Shown: piece by piece, positions 1 through 8,833 of the stretch
How the letters are laid out: every line of letters starts with the position of its first letter
How positions within the stretch are numbered: the stretch's first letter is position 1
Assembly (NCBI RefSeq): GCF_006152145.1
Contig: NZ_VDFV01000001.1
Span: 372,001 to 436,000 of the forward strand
Origin: Rubellimicrobium roseum
GTDB lineage: Bacteria > Pseudomonadota > Alphaproteobacteria > Rhodobacterales > Rhodobacteraceae
Length of the DNA stretch: 64,000 nucleotides
Direction: 5' to 3'
The notes under the pieces: model-generated
Databases searched by the model: none
What the model was told of the DNA's origin: nothing
What the model saw: only the letters and a program-made list of their open reading frames with translations
Translations under genes and position numbers: made by a program

Positions 1-517
1 GCAGCATCAGCACGTTGAGCGCGAGCCCGTCGCGAATGAGCCAGACGGTGACTACCTCGAACAGCAGGATCAGCGCGGCCGAGATCCAGACGGGCAGCCG
101 CCGCGCGAGCCAGAAACCCAGGGCCATGCAGACGACGTCCGCGACCGAGTTCAGGACCGTGTCGCCCAGGTAGTCCTTGGACACGGTGGCCGTGCGGTAG
201 CGCTCGATCACCGCATCCGAGTTCTCGACCAGCTCCCAGGTGCATTCCACCAGCACGGCCAAGGCGAAGCGCCAACCGATGGCGAGCCTCCTCGCGACCA
301 GCCACAGCCCGGCGTAGAAGAGCAGCCCGTGGATGAGGTGGCTGGGCGAGTACCAGTCGAACAGGTGCTGCGACCCTTCCGCCCCCCAGGGATCGTCGTA
401 CCACAGGAGGATGCGACCGGATGGCGCAAGGGGGGCGCGGCCATCGGCCAGGAGCCACGCGGCCGCGACGGCCAAGATCAGGAAGGAAACGAGCCAGGGG
501 TGCAGGTTACGGGTCAT
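1..517 (-). CDS. UPF0314/DUF2585 membrane protein (3' end cut off)
   Basis: Reverse-strand reading from the ATG at 517 gives MTRNLHPWLVSF and stays open to the window edge (172 codons). Motifs DWYSPSHLIHGLLFY, ENSDAVIERYR and GDTVLNSVADV match my memory of the alphaproteobacterial UPF0314/DUF2585 family, inner-membrane proteins of unknown function. Four or five hydrophobic segments are visible: an N-terminal anchor near residues 8-25, then others around 60-80, 85-95, 125-140 and 143-158. The family is about 190-200 residues, so only the last 20-30 are missing. It is divergent from bfd, with about 165 bp between the two starts. The family call is fairly certain; the function is unknown. Confidence 0.8.
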   Translation of the reverse strand, partial: MTRNLHPWLVSFLILAVAAAWLLADGRAPLAPSGRILLWYDDPWGAEGSQHLFDWYSPSHLIHGLLFYAGLWLVARRLAIGWRFALAVLVECTWELVENSDAVIERYRTATVSKDYLGDTVLNSVADVVCMALGFWLARRLPVWISAALILLFEVVTVWLIRDGLALNVLML

Positions 518-682
518 GCGCGCAGCCAAGCACGACGCTCCGGCAAGGCCAAGGCGGGTTTTCCGACCCGCCCCAGCCCTCACATTGCTGCATCGGCCCC
601 AGGCAAGCATTTCGCTCAGGATTGACGACTACAAGCAAATTGGTCAGGTATATCGGGACGCGCCCCAGGAGAGCCCTGCGCC

Positions 683-928
683 ATGATGATCTGCCATTGC
701 AACGGCCTGTCCGATCGCGACATCCACGCGGCCATCGACTGGATGCGCGCCGCGGACCCTGAGACGATCATCACGCCGGGCAAGGTCTACCGGGCGCTCG
801 GCAAGCGCCCCGACTGCGGCAACTGCCTACCCCTTTTCCTTGCCACGATGCAGCGGAACGATAACCTTGAGGTGCCGAACCGGCCCCCGCTCCTGCGGGT
901 TCCGGTGCACAACAAGGAGACTGCGTAG
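683..928 (+). CDS. bfd: Bacterioferritin-associated ferredoxin
   Basis: An 81-residue [2Fe-2S] protein of the Bfd/BFD-like fold. Four cysteines are arranged as CHC near the N-terminus (C5, C7) and DCGNC near residues 46-49, the expected cluster ligands. Bfd donates electrons to bacterioferritin so that stored Fe3+ is released as Fe2+. There are two tandem ATG codons (683 and 686). A purine-rich AGGAGA lies about 11 nt upstream, so either could be used. The stop codon directly abuts the bfr ATG, with an AAGGAG for bfr inside the end of bfd, so the two form an operon. The extended tail after the second CxxC is longer than in E. coli Bfd (64 residues). Confidence 0.9.
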   Translation: MMICHCNGLSDRDIHAAIDWMRAADPETIITPGKVYRALGKRPDCGNCLPLFLATMQRNDNLEVPNRPPLLRVPVHNKETA

Positions 929-1444
929 ATGAAGGGCGATCCCCAGGTCATCGAGTACCTCAACCGGGCGCTGCGGAGCGAGCTGACGGCCGTGAACCAG
1001 TACTGGCTTCACTACCGGCTGCAGGAGGATTGGGGCCTCGGGCACTTGGCCAAGAAGAGCCGGGAGGAAAGCATCGAGGAGATGCACCACGCGGATCGCA
1101 TCATCACACGTATCATCTTCCTGGAAGGTCACCCGAACCTCCAGAAGCTCGACCCCCTGCGCATCGGTCAGAACGCCCGCGAATCGCTGGAGGCCGACCT
1201 TGCGGCCGAGCACGAGGCCGCCGCCCTCTACCGCGAGGCCTACGGCTACTGCGACAAGGTGGGCGACTACGTGTCCAAGAAGCTGTTCCAAGACCTCCTC
1301 GCAGACGAGGAAGGGCACATCGACTTCCTGGAGACGCAACTCGGCCTCTACGACCGCATCGGTACACAGCACTACGAGCACCTGAACGCGGAGCCCGCCG
1401 ATCAGGCCGACGCGGGCAGCGCCGGGGCCAGTCACGGCGACTGA
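929..1444 (+). CDS. bfr: Bacterioferritin
   Basis: 171 residues; forms the 24-subunit iron storage shell in the cytoplasm. The dinuclear ferroxidase ligands are all at canonical positions: E18, E51, H54, E94, E127 and H130, with Y25 nearby. M52, the axial haem ligand at the subunit interface, is conserved, so this is a haem-binding Bfr rather than a plain ferritin. The tail after residue 155 is Ala/Asp-rich and longer than in E. coli Bfr (158). It starts immediately after the bfd stop with a good AAGGAG site. A perfect hairpin follows the gene. Neighbouring bfd supports a joint storage and release role. Confidence 0.96.
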   Translation: MKGDPQVIEYLNRALRSELTAVNQYWLHYRLQEDWGLGHLAKKSREESIEEMHHADRIITRIIFLEGHPNLQKLDPLRIGQNARESLEADLAAEHEAAALYREAYGYCDKVGDYVSKKLFQDLLADEEGHIDFLETQLGLYDRIGTQHYEHLNAEPADQADAGSAGASHGD

Positions 1445-1461
1445 CCTGACCCAACGGAAAT

Positions 1462-1486
1462 CGGGGCCCCCGGAGGAGGGGCCCCG
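1462..1486. terminator. Hairpin between bfr and the convergent aceA operon
   Basis: CGGGGCCCC (1462-1470) and GGGGCCCCG (1478-1486) form a perfect 9-bp stem with a 7-nt loop, placed between two convergent transcription units (18 bp after the bfr stop and 21 bp before the end of the small minus-strand gene). There is no T-tract on the plus side, so it may act as a bidirectional or Rho-assisted terminator. Confidence 0.6.
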
Positions 1487-1507
1487 TCACTCGTCATCGA
1501 CTCAGGG

Positions 1508-1732
1508 TCAGACGCACTTCACGATGACGGGCTTCATCATGTCGCCCCAGCAGCCGCCGCCACAGTGGTAGCGCTCCGAGCGGTGCAGCTCGACCGCAAG
1601 GCCCGCGTCCACGGCTTCGCGGATGGCGGCGTTCAGGCGCCCGAGTTGCTCGGCCACGGCCTCCATGTGGGCGGTCTGGCGCTCGGACAGGGACGTGGTG
1701 CCTTCGTGGGCATCGGGAAGCATGTCGTACAT
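1508..1732 (-). CDS. Small protein of the aceA operon, function unknown
   Basis: 74 residues, starting MYDMLPDAHEG, preceded by a strong GAGGAGG ribosome site. It lies 34 bp downstream of aceA on the same strand, so it is probably cotranscribed. The middle (residues 15-50) is a predicted amphipathic helix rich in Glu/Ala. The C-terminus carries a compact Cys/His/Gly cluster HCGGGCWGDMM followed by a final Cys, which could bind a metal or form a disulphide. I do not recognise the family. Position and ribosome site make it a real gene; a regulatory or accessory role to isocitrate lyase is only an inference from the operon. Confidence 0.65.
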   Translation of the reverse strand: MYDMLPDAHEGTTSLSERQTAHMEAVAEQLGRLNAAIREAVDAGLAVELHRSERYHCGGGCWGDMMKPVIVKCV

Positions 1733-1766
1733 GGTCGGCCCTCCTCGGGGATCGGATGTCTGGCGA

Positions 1767-3053
1767 TCAGGCGTGGGTGAACTGGGCGGTCTCGGTCGAT
1801 TCGCCCATGGCGGTGGTCGAGGACTTGCCTTGGGTGATGGTCGTGGCGACCTGGTCGAAGTAGCCGGTCCCGACCTCGCGCTGGTGGCGGACGGCGGTGA
1901 AGCCCCGCTCGGTCGCGGCGAACTCGCGCTGCTGCATCTCGCTGTAGGCGGCCATGCCGCGGTCGCGGTAGCCGTCGGCCAGGTCGAACATCGACAGGTT
2001 CAGAGAGTGGAAGCCCGCCAGCGTCACGAACTGGAACTTGTAGCCCATGGCGCCCAGCTCGCGCTGGAACTTGGCGATGGTGGCCTCGTCGAGCTTGGCC
2101 TTCCAGTTGAAGGAGGGCGAGCAGTTGTAGGCCAGGAGCTTGCCCGGGTACTTCTTGTGGACGGCCTCGGCGAACTTGCGGGCGTCGTCGAGGTCCGGGT
2201 ACGAGGTCTCCCACCACAGAAGGTCGGCGATCTCCGCATAGGCCATGCCGCGGGCGATGCAGTGGTCGAGGCCCGTGCCCGCCTTGAGGCGGAAGAACCC
2301 CTCGGTGGTGCGGTTCTCGCGGTCGATGAAGGGGTGGTCGCGTTCGTCCACGTCGGAGGTGATGAGCTGGGCCGATTCGGCATCCGTCCGGGCGACGGTG
2401 ATCGTGGGCACGCCCATCACATCGGCGGCAAGGCGGGCGGCAACGAGGTTGCGCTCATGCGCCGCCGTGGGGATCAGGACCTTGCCGCCCAAGTGGCCGC
2501 ACTTCTTCTCGGACGCCAGTTGGTCCTCGAAGTGGACGCCCGCGGCGCCGGCTTCGATGAAGGCCTTCATGATCTCGAAGCTGTTCAGCGGCCCGCCGAA
2601 GCCCGCCTCGGCGTCGGCGACGATGGGGACGTACCAGTCGCGGGTGACGTTGCCCTCGGAGGCCTCGATCTCGTCGGCGCGGCGGAGCGTCCGGTTGATG
2701 CGGCGGCACAGTTCGGGCGCAGCATTCGCAGGGTAGAGCGACTGATCGGGGTACATCGCGCCGGCGGTGTTCGCGTCGGCCGCGACCTGCCAGCCGGACA
2801 GGTAGATGGCCTTGAGGCCCGCGCGGACCTGCTGCATCGCCTGGTTGCCGGTGACGGCGCCGAGGGCGTTGATGAAGGGCTCCTCGTGGAGCTGCTTCCA
2901 GAGACGGTTGGCGCCGCGCTCGGCCAGCGTGTGCTGGATAGTCAGCGAGCCGCGGAGCTTCTGGACGTCCTGGGGCGTGTAGGGCCGGTTGATCCCGTCG
3001 AAACGCCCCTCGGGCGCGTGGGGGACGAGATCCTGGAAGGTCAGTTCGGTCAT
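1767..3053 (-). CDS. aceA: Isocitrate lyase
   Basis: 428 residues starting [17 protein letters not shown]. Cleaves isocitrate to glyoxylate and succinate, the first step of the glyoxylate bypass used on acetate and fatty acids. The active-site signature KKCGH is present in the context [10 protein letters not shown], and the length fits the bacterial enzyme (E. coli 434). An in-frame ATG exists upstream at 3176 but lies inside the regulatory region and adds 41 residues with no family resemblance, so 3053 is preferred. The gene is divergent from an ScfR/RamB-like regulator across a 158-bp intergenic region that contains a perfect palindrome. No malate synthase is in the window. Confidence 0.96.
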   Translation of the reverse strand: MTELTFQDLVPHAPEGRFDGINRPYTPQDVQKLRGSLTIQHTLAERGANRLWKQLHEEPFINALGAVTGNQAMQQVRAGLKAIYLSGWQVAADANTAGAMYPDQSLYPANAAPELCRRINRTLRRADEIEASEGNVTRDWYVPIVADAEAGFGGPLNSFEIMKAFIEAGAAGVHFEDQLASEKKCGHLGGKVLIPTAAHERNLVAARLAADVMGVPTITVARTDAESAQLITSDVDERDHPFIDRENRTTEGFFRLKAGTGLDHCIARGMAYAEIADLLWWETSYPDLDDARKFAEAVHKKYPGKLLAYNCSPSFNWKAKLDEATIAKFQRELGAMGYKFQFVTLAGFHSLNLSMFDLADGYRDRGMAAYSEMQQREFAATERGFTAVRHQREVGTGYFDQVATTITQGKSSTTAMGESTETAQFTHA

Positions 3054-3163
3054 GAGGGGAGGCTTTCCGTCTGTGTGTGCGTCTGTTCTGAGGACCATTT
3101 TGCGGCAGCGCGGCATGGGAACAAGTCGGACAGCTCCGCCCAAAGGATGACTTGTCAAAGTCG

Positions 3164-3181
3164 TACAAATTGTCATTTGTA
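3164..3181. promoter_or_regulatory. Palindromic operator candidate between aceA and the ScfR-type regulator
   Basis: TACAAAT-tgtc-ATTTGTA is a perfect 7-bp inverted repeat with a 4-bp spacer. The overlapping TTTGTAAA at 3176-3183 and the nearby CTTGTCAAAG at 3151-3160 resemble TTTGCAAA half-sites that I recall being reported for the ScfR-family regulator PccR of Rhodobacter sphaeroides. It sits 31 bp before the regulator start and about 110 bp before aceA, in an AT-rich island within GC-rich DNA. Confidence 0.6.
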
Positions 3182-3211
3182 AATCTGTACTGGTTTTGAC
3201 AGGAGTGCAGG

Positions 3212-4642
3212 ATGAGCCTCGACGAGCGGCGCAAGATCATGGCCGGCGCGCAGCTTCGACGTCTGCGCACCACGCTGGGCCTGTCGCAGAGCGCCATGGC
3301 CGGCGAGTTGGGCATCTCGGTGAGCTATCTCAACCTCGTGGAGCGCAACCAGCGTCCGTTGACGGCGCAGCTCCTGATCCGCCTGTCCGAGACCTATGCC
3401 ATCGACGCGCGTGACTTCGCCGGGGCCGAGGACGGTCAGGGCGCCTCCGAGATCGAGGAGGTGCTGGCCGACCCCCTGCTTGCGCCGCTCCAGGTGCCCA
3501 AGGCCGAGATCCGGGCGGCGCTGGAGCAGGCGCCGACGCTCGTTCAGGCGCTCAAGCGGCTCCATTCGGCTTATGCGGGCGTGGCGGAGCTGGGCTCGGG
3601 CCTCGCGGGCGAGCACGCCGAGGCCGAGCGCGGCGGCCCCCTGCCCCCCGCCGTCGACGCGGTGGAACGCGTGCGGGCCTATCTCCAGCAGGCCAACAAC
3701 CACTTCCCGGCGATCGAGGAAGCGGCCGAGACGCTGGCGGCCGAACTAGGCCAGGTCGAGGGCGATCTTTTCCACGCGCTCACGCTGCGGCTGCGCGCGC
3801 GCCATGGCATCCGCGTGCAGGTGATGTCGCACCAGGAGATGGGCGTCACACTGCGCCACTACGACCGCCACCGCCGCAAGCTCATGATCTCCGAACTGGT
3901 CGAGCCCGCCGGGCGCTGCTTCCAAGCGGCCTATCAGATCGGGCTGCTGGAAGCCGGGGACCTCGTCAACGCGGTTCTGGCGGCGGCGCCCGAAATGGCC
4001 GATTCCCAGTCGCGCAAGCTGGGGCGGATCACGCTGGCCAACTACTTCGCCGCGGCCCTGATGATGCCTTATGGCCGTTTCCTCGCGGCGGCGCAGGATC
4101 TGGGCTACGACGTGGATCTTCTGGGCGCGCGCTTCGGCGCGAGTTGGGAGCAGGTGGCCCACCGCCTCACCACGCTCTCGCGCCCGCAGGCGCGCGGCGT
4201 GCCCTTCTTCATGGTCCGCGTGGACAATGCGGGCAACGTGTCCAAGCGCTTCTCCTCGGGCGCCTTCCCCTTCTCGCGCTTCGGCGGCACCTGCCCGCGC
4301 TGGAGCCTGCACGACGCCTTCCGCCATCCGGGACGCACGCTCACGCAGCTGATCGAGATGCCGGACGACAAGCGCTGGTTCTCCATCGCCCGGATGGTGC
4401 GCCGCCTCGCCGCTCCCTGGGGCGAGCCCGAGGCCGCCTTCGCCGTGGCGCTGGGCTGCGAGGAGCGCTTCGCCTCCCAGCTCACCTACGCCCGCGGCCT
4501 GCGCGAGATGCGCCCCACGGGAATCGGCGTGACCTGCCGCCTGTGCGAGCGCGCGAACTGCCCCAGCCGTGCGGCGCCGTCGATCCTGGGGGGGCTCGAC
4601 CTGTCCGAAGCGACGCGGGGGCTTTCGCCCTTCGGGCGCTAG
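3212..4642 (+). CDS. ScfR/RamB-like short-chain acyl-CoA-responsive regulator
   Basis: 476 residues. Residues about 12-66 are an XRE/HTH_3 domain ([18 protein letters not shown], then a recognition helix near [12 protein letters not shown]). The middle, about 170-290, resembles the IrrE N-terminal/M78-like domain but has no HExxH, as usual for this regulator group. The C-terminal third has the Cys motif [13 protein letters not shown] typical of DUF2083. This architecture is that of ScfR-family regulators (RamB, PccR, MccR) controlling acetate, propionate or glyoxylate-cycle genes. AGGAG lies 7 bp before the ATG. The divergent pairing with aceA strongly suggests it controls isocitrate lyase and itself. 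Confidence 0.88.
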   Translation: MSLDERRKIMAGAQLRRLRTTLGLSQSAMAGELGISVSYLNLVERNQRPLTAQLLIRLSETYAIDARDFAGAEDGQGASEIEEVLADPLLAPLQVPKAEIRAALEQAPTLVQALKRLHSAYAGVAELGSGLAGEHAEAERGGPLPPAVDAVERVRAYLQQANNHFPAIEEAAETLAAELGQVEGDLFHALTLRLRARHGIRVQVMSHQEMGVTLRHYDRHRRKLMISELVEPAGRCFQAAYQIGLLEAGDLVNAVLAAAPEMADSQSRKLGRITLANYFAAALMMPYGRFLAAAQDLGYDVDLLGARFGASWEQVAHRLTTLSRPQARGVPFFMVRVDNAGNVSKRFSSGAFPFSRFGGTCPRWSLHDAFRHPGRTLTQLIEMPDDKRWFSIARMVRRLAAPWGEPEAAFAVALGCEERFASQLTYARGLREMRPTGIGVTCRLCERANCPSRAAPSILGGLDLSEATRGLSPFGR

Positions 4643-4809
4643 GCAGCGTCGGGACTGGCCCGGCGCTCGGCCACGACCTGCGCGAGGCGGATCACGTAGC
4701 CCGCCCAGTCGAAGCGCGCGGGCGGAACCGCACCGTCGCTCGAAGGCAGGCGCAGCCCCCGCAGGAGCGGAAGCTCCGGCAAGGCGGGATCATAGGTCAC
4801 GAGGTCCAT
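4639..4809 (-). CDS. Small hypothetical protein
   Basis: 56 residues (MDLVTYDPALPELPLLRG...), convergent with the ScfR-type gene and overlapping its stop codon by 3 bp. There is no recognisable domain; Trp/Tyr-containing DWAGYVIRLAQVVAERR looks like a single amphipathic helix. The reading frame remains open upstream to 4896, but that extension is Arg/Ala-rich and unlike a real N-terminus. The ribosome site is weak. Supported mainly by plausible composition and by filling the gap. Confidence 0.4.
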   Translation of the reverse strand: MDLVTYDPALPELPLLRGLRLPSSDGAVPPARFDWAGYVIRLAQVVAERRASPDAA

Positions 4810-4910
4810 GGCTCTCGCCCTTCGGTCTTCGGCTCCCGCGGGCCGCACGGCGCAGCCCGCGGGCGGCGTGTTAGCCCCATCGCGCGATTGCGCCAAGGGG
4901 GCTCGCGCCC

Positions 4911-5285
4911 TCAGTCCTCCATCGGGCCGCCGGCCGCCGTCCAGTCGCCGATGCCGCCGATGTTGTGGACCTTCTCGAAGCCCATCTCCCTGAGCGTCCG
5001 GCCCGCCAGCGCCGCCTGCCCGCCCGCGCCGCAGACGAGATAGATCTCGGCGTCCTTCTTCAGCACGGGGTTGTGGTATTGCGAGCTGTCGTCGGCGGCG
5101 AACTCTATGAAGCCGCGCGGCACCCGCGCCGCGCCGGCGATGGTGCCGGTCTTGGCGATGGCACCCGAATCGCGCACGTCGACGAACAGGGCGTTGCCCT
5201 CGGCGTGCTTCTTCAGCGCTTCGTCGACGGGGATGCGCGGCACTTGGGCGTTGGCCTCGTCGAGATAGTCCTTGGCCGTCTTCAT
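4911..5285 (-). CDS. Rhodanese-like sulfurtransferase
   Basis: 124 residues, single rhodanese domain. The start MKTAKDYLDEAN has AAGGAAGGA upstream. The N-terminal VDVRDSGAIAKTGTIAGA matches the first rhodanese motif. The catalytic cysteine is C85 in the loop YLVCGAGGQAALAG, a CGAGGQ loop typical of the small cytoplasmic group, followed by the usual GF-KVHNIGGIGDW strand-helix end. Likely carries sulfur as a cysteine persulfide; the physiological partner is unknown. Divergent from the HPP gene. An in-frame extension back to 5414 exists but lacks family similarity. Confidence 0.88.
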   Translation of the reverse strand: MKTAKDYLDEANAQVPRIPVDEALKKHAEGNALFVDVRDSGAIAKTGTIAGAARVPRGFIEFAADDSSQYHNPVLKKDAEIYLVCGAGGQAALAGRTLREMGFEKVHNIGGIGDWTAAGGPMED

Positions 5286-5493
5286 GTCGTGGGTCCTTCC
5301 TTGGGCGGCAGGTTTCTCCTGCTCCGCCCCGTTCATGACCGAAGCCGGGGGACGAAGTGAAGCGCCAAGCGCCTCAACCGCGACAAACAACATCGCACGC
5401 GATCCAATTCCCACGCTGGAACACGGAGCCGCTGCCCATTATCTAGGCAGCCCATGTGCCCCGCGCGGGCCAAGCCCTGACGCGAGGCCGTCC

Positions 5494-6252
5494 ATGTCCC
5501 CTGCCGCGAAACGCCGCGCGATCCGCCTGCGCCGCGCCCTCCGCTCCCTGGGCCCCGCCATGCCACGTCCCTCCGGGGGCGAGCCCTTCCGCGCCGCCCT
5601 TGGCGCGGGGCTCGCCCTGCTGGCCTGCGGGGCACTTGTGTCTCTAGGCGGAACGGGCGGGGCCGCGGCGGGGCTCTTTCTCATCGCCCCGCTCGGAGCC
5701 ACGGCCTTCCTCCTCTTCGCGGTGCCAAACTCGCCCCTTGCGCAGCCTTGGTCGGCGGTGGTGGGGAACACCGTTTCGGCGGTCGTGGCCGTGACGGTGG
5801 TGCTCCTGGGCCCGCCCCAGCCGATCGCAGCGGGACTTGCGGTGTTCTGGGCCATCGCCGGCATGGCCGCCTTCCGCGCCATGCACCCGCCGGGGGGCGC
5901 CGTGGCGCTGGCCACGGTGCTCTCGGCGCCCGTGGTGCAGGAGATGGGCTTCGGCTTCGTCCTTGCCCCCGTGCTTCTCGACACGGTGGCTCTCGTGGGC
6001 GTGGCGCTCGTGTTCAACCGGCTCACCGGGCGGCGCTACCCCTTCCGCCAGGTGCCGGCCGAACCCCGTTCGCACGCGGGCCTTTCGGCCGAGGACCTGT
6101 CGGCCCTTCTGCACCGGCTGAATCAGAGCGCCAACATCGGCACCGAGGACTTCGGCCGCCTTCTCGATGCCGCCGAGGCGGAATGCGCCCAGCGCCGCAC
6201 CGGGTCGCGGTCCGCACCCGTGATCCGCCTGCCCCGCCGCGCGGCTCGGTAG
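5494..6252 (+). CDS. HPP-family integral membrane protein
   Basis: 252 residues from the ATG at 5494 (MSPAAKRRAIRLRR). Four or five membrane segments lie between about residues 30 and 190, including the family signature MHPPGGAVAL at the start of the third or fourth helix. The cytoplasmic C-terminal tail (about 200-252) contains a regular helix with LSALLHRLNQSANI. HPP proteins have been implicated in nitrite or ion transport in some organisms, but the substrate here is not predictable. The positively charged N-terminus ahead of the first helix fits an inside orientation. A longer in-frame start at 5272 would overlap the rhodanese gene and is rejected. Confidence 0.85.
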   Translation: MSPAAKRRAIRLRRALRSLGPAMPRPSGGEPFRAALGAGLALLACGALVSLGGTGGAAAGLFLIAPLGATAFLLFAVPNSPLAQPWSAVVGNTVSAVVAVTVVLLGPPQPIAAGLAVFWAIAGMAAFRAMHPPGGAVALATVLSAPVVQEMGFGFVLAPVLLDTVALVGVALVFNRLTGRRYPFRQVPAEPRSHAGLSAEDLSALLHRLNQSANIGTEDFGRLLDAAEAECAQRRTGSRSAPVIRLPRRAAR

Positions 6253-6256
6253 GATC

Positions 6257-6628
6257 TCAGGACATGCCCAGGGCGTGGATGGCCACCACGCCGGTCGTCC
6301 CCTCCTCGACCGGCAGTTCGGCCGGATCAGCCGTGTAGCCGGGTGGCGGTGTCACGCGGACCATCTCGGGCTTCTGCCCGTCGCCGTCGACGATCGTCAC
6401 CATGACCGCGAATCCGTTGAGATCAAGCGTGAATTCCCGCGTCCAAGCCCCGCCCTGCAGATAGCGGTTCACATAGGCCACCTGAGCGAAGCAGCCTGCC
6501 TCGCAGCGGCTCAGGTGCAGCTCGGCCGCGCCCTGCTCCGAATCCAGCGCGATGCCATAGGTGAGGTCGGGACCCGCCAAGGCGCAGGCCGGCCAGAGCG
6601 CAAGAAGAACAAGCGGCAGTCGTCGCAT
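6257..6628 (-). CDS. Periplasmic protein of unknown function
   Basis: 123 residues. MRRLPLVLLALWPACALA-GP is a classic Sec signal peptide (Arg-Arg, hydrophobic core, ALA cleavage site). A GGAGG ribosome site lies close upstream, which fixes the start at 6628 rather than the longer frame to 6820. The mature protein has a Cys pair (RCEAGCFAQ), probably a disulphide, and a beta-rich pattern. I do not recognise the family. It ends 4 bp from the convergent HPP gene. Confidence 0.75.
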   Translation of the reverse strand: MRRLPLVLLALWPACALAGPDLTYGIALDSEQGAAELHLSRCEAGCFAQVAYVNRYLQGGAWTREFTLDLNGFAVMVTIVDGDGQKPEMVRVTPPPGYTADPAELPVEEGTTGVVAIHALGMS

Positions 6629-7036
6629 GGGACCTCCGGTCGGCGCGTCGGGGCACGCCCGACTCCCCGGCTGGGGAAATGAGGGCGCCCGCACAGGTTG
6701 TGACCTCCGGGAAGGGCAGCAGTTCGACGACATCGTGGCTTTCGGCTGGCCGATCCGCTGGCGCGCCACGGCCCAGCCAAGGCCACCCCAAGACGGACCG
6801 GCACTGCACAGATTTGGCATTCTTCGAGAAATAACATCAACTTGCTTCGCCGTGGCGGCCTTTGGGCAGAGGCACCCCTGCCCGCACCCGAGCGCCCGGC
6901 CAAGGGCGCCGCTCTAGGCCGAGGTCCGACCAACGGCCACCGGCACGCCCAAGCCTTCCCCGGCTTCTTCTTGCAATGGTCATGAAACAGACAAGCCGAC
7001 CGAGCAATGTCTTAACGTTGATGAGGAAAATCCGAG

Positions 7037-7276
7037 ATGCCGCTCGTCTTGCTTTTGCTGGTAATTCTGTTCGCCCTGTCCGCCGCCGCGGCAGGCTTGG
7101 CCCTGGGTCACTCGATCTGGATGGCCTTCGCCATCTATGCCGGTGTGGTCCAGCTGGCCGCCTTGGGCGCGCTCGCTGCGCCCCCCCTGGCCCGTGCTGC
7201 GGGAACGGTGCTGGCCCGCCTGACCAGGTCTCCATCTGCACTGGGCCGAGCGGCAGCGAGCCCGGCGGCCGGCTGA
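7037..7276 (+). CDS. Small two-helix membrane protein
   Basis: 79 residues: MPLVLLLLVILFALSAAAAGLAL is a first hydrophobic helix, IWMAFAIYAGVVQLAALGALAA a second, then a short basic tail. GAGG lies about 10 bp upstream. Similar tiny double-helix proteins are common in Rhodobacteraceae but unnamed. No neighbours give a functional clue; the gene stands alone between a periplasmic protein and a pseudogene. Confidence 0.5.
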   Translation: MPLVLLLLVILFALSAAAAGLALGHSIWMAFAIYAGVVQLAALGALAAPPLARAAGTVLARLTRSPSALGRAAASPAAG

Positions 7277-7425
7277 CCCGCCCCCATCGCGTCCTGGCCT
7301 ATTCCGGCAGGGTGGCACGGCGGCCCCGATGGGCGACCGAGCCTTCATGTCCCACTGTGGGCGGACCCAGGATTTGCGGCGCCGGGACACGGGGCCACCC
7401 CCGCTGCTGCAACGCTCCCTGAAAG

Positions 7426-8774
7426 GTGGTTGACCGAACGGCCGTTCGTCTGGGTCCGAAGATCGCCCGCGACAACGTCTTCGGCAACGGCACGCTCCTG
7501 CTCGCAGGCTTGGGAGGCCACCGTGCTCCTTCCATCAGGGGGCGCACCTTCTACTGGGCGGGCTACACGGACGACGGCATCAACATCTTCAGCCGAACGC
7601 GCACGGAGGTCTCACCCATGTCGGCAACGTCGCCGACACCGCCTCGCTGGCCCAGAGCGCCGCCAACGGCTTCGGATCGGCCGTCGTCAACGACCGGACC
7701 TGTCTCTTCAGCGACAGTGGCGTCGACCCCCGACGGCACCGTGGCCCGCGTCCAGACCGTCCTAGACACCGATGCGCCGAATATGGGACCGCTTGCCCCG
7801 CGAGCCGGAAGGGCGTGACCAGCGCCGGTGGCGAGCAATATCTCGTCGTCCCGCGCTACACCACCACGGCTCCGCCGTGTTCCGCATCGGATCGGACGGC
7901 CGGCTCACCGGCATGGCCGACGGGGCTTACAACTCGGGTACCGCCCATGCGCTCGATGGCGCCGACAACCAGGGCGACGGCCCCGCGCAGGCCGATGTGC
8001 GGCTGGGCTTCGGCGGCAGCGACACGCTGACGGGCAACGCCGACGACGTCTGCTTCTCCGCGGACGGGGCGCTGACCTGATCCGTGCTGGCGCGGGCGAG
8101 CATATGGATGGCGGCGACGGGACGGACCCGGCCAACCTCACGGACCCGCTGTCGGATCAGATCGTCACCGGCACGGCCGGCGACCTGACGCTCACGGGAC
8201 GCAAGGGCAAGATGGGCACGATCGAGGTCCTCAACGTCGAGCCCCTGGGCGTCGGCGGCCAGGAGGTCCGCACCTCCGACCTCGTCACCAACCACGCCAG
8301 CGGCACCATACAGGACATGGTCAGCACGGACATCATCTCGGCACCTCCACCGTTGCGGGCCGGCCCAGGATCACGGTCTTCACCGACCCCGTCTCCGGCG
8401 ACGCGGGCGACGACAGCCTTGCCGACGGCGGCACAGGCCTGCTCTACGGTACTGCGAGCAGGGACGACTTCGTCCTCGACCAAGCCCCGCTGCTGGCAAA
8501 CCGCTCGAACCGCGTCGCGGACGTCCGACTGGGCCAGAACAGGCTGGTCCTTGAGGCGGACGTGTTCTCCCTGCTCGGTGCCGATCCGCTGGACCAGCTT
8601 CTCGCGACCCAGCTCCATCGCGGCGCCCAGGCTGACGCTGCGGACGACCGGCTGGTCCATAGTCAGGCACTCGGCCGACTTTTCCACGACGGCAGCGGCG
8701 GCGCGGCCCAGGCGCTCCTGCTCCGGCTCGACGCGAGGCCAGCCCTGCAAGCCAGCGACATCCTCGTGCCGTAA
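7426..8774 (+). pseudogene. Frameshifted beta-propeller/RTX calcium-binding protein
   Basis: No single frame is open, yet family-like segments follow one another across all three plus frames. First come propeller-type repeats: TFYWAGYTDDGINIF; NVADTASLAQSAANGFGSAV; DGTVARVQTVLDTDAPNMG; SAGGEQYLVVPRY; VFRIGSDGRLTGMADGAYN. Then RTX-like GSDTLTGNADDV and DSLADGGTGLLYG. A C-terminal part ending ADDRLVHSQALGRLFHDGSG and ALQASDILV-P at 8774 closely resembles the secretion end of type I exported RTX proteins (DDRI.Y...TG.L.YD.DG). At least six frame switches are needed, so it is dead or a sequence of very poor quality. The true start is unclear. Confidence 0.7.
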
Positions 8775-8833
8775 ACCCCCTTTCCCCTCCAGTCCCGCAG
8801 GCGGGAGAGCCCGGCGCCGGCCCGTGATCCGGT

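Noticed and set aside
622-654. Promoter TTGACG ... TATATC upstream of bfd
   Set aside because: The spacing of about 21 bp is too long for a standard promoter, and no iron box was found there.
1623-3182. A 519-codon open frame antisense to aceA
   Set aside because: Mirror of strong GC3 codon bias; low-complexity Val/Gly/Ala/Arg translation and no family similarity, while aceA is unambiguous.
5272-5493. Longer N-terminus for the HPP protein
   Set aside because: It would overlap the rhodanese gene and its leader, and has no membrane or family features.
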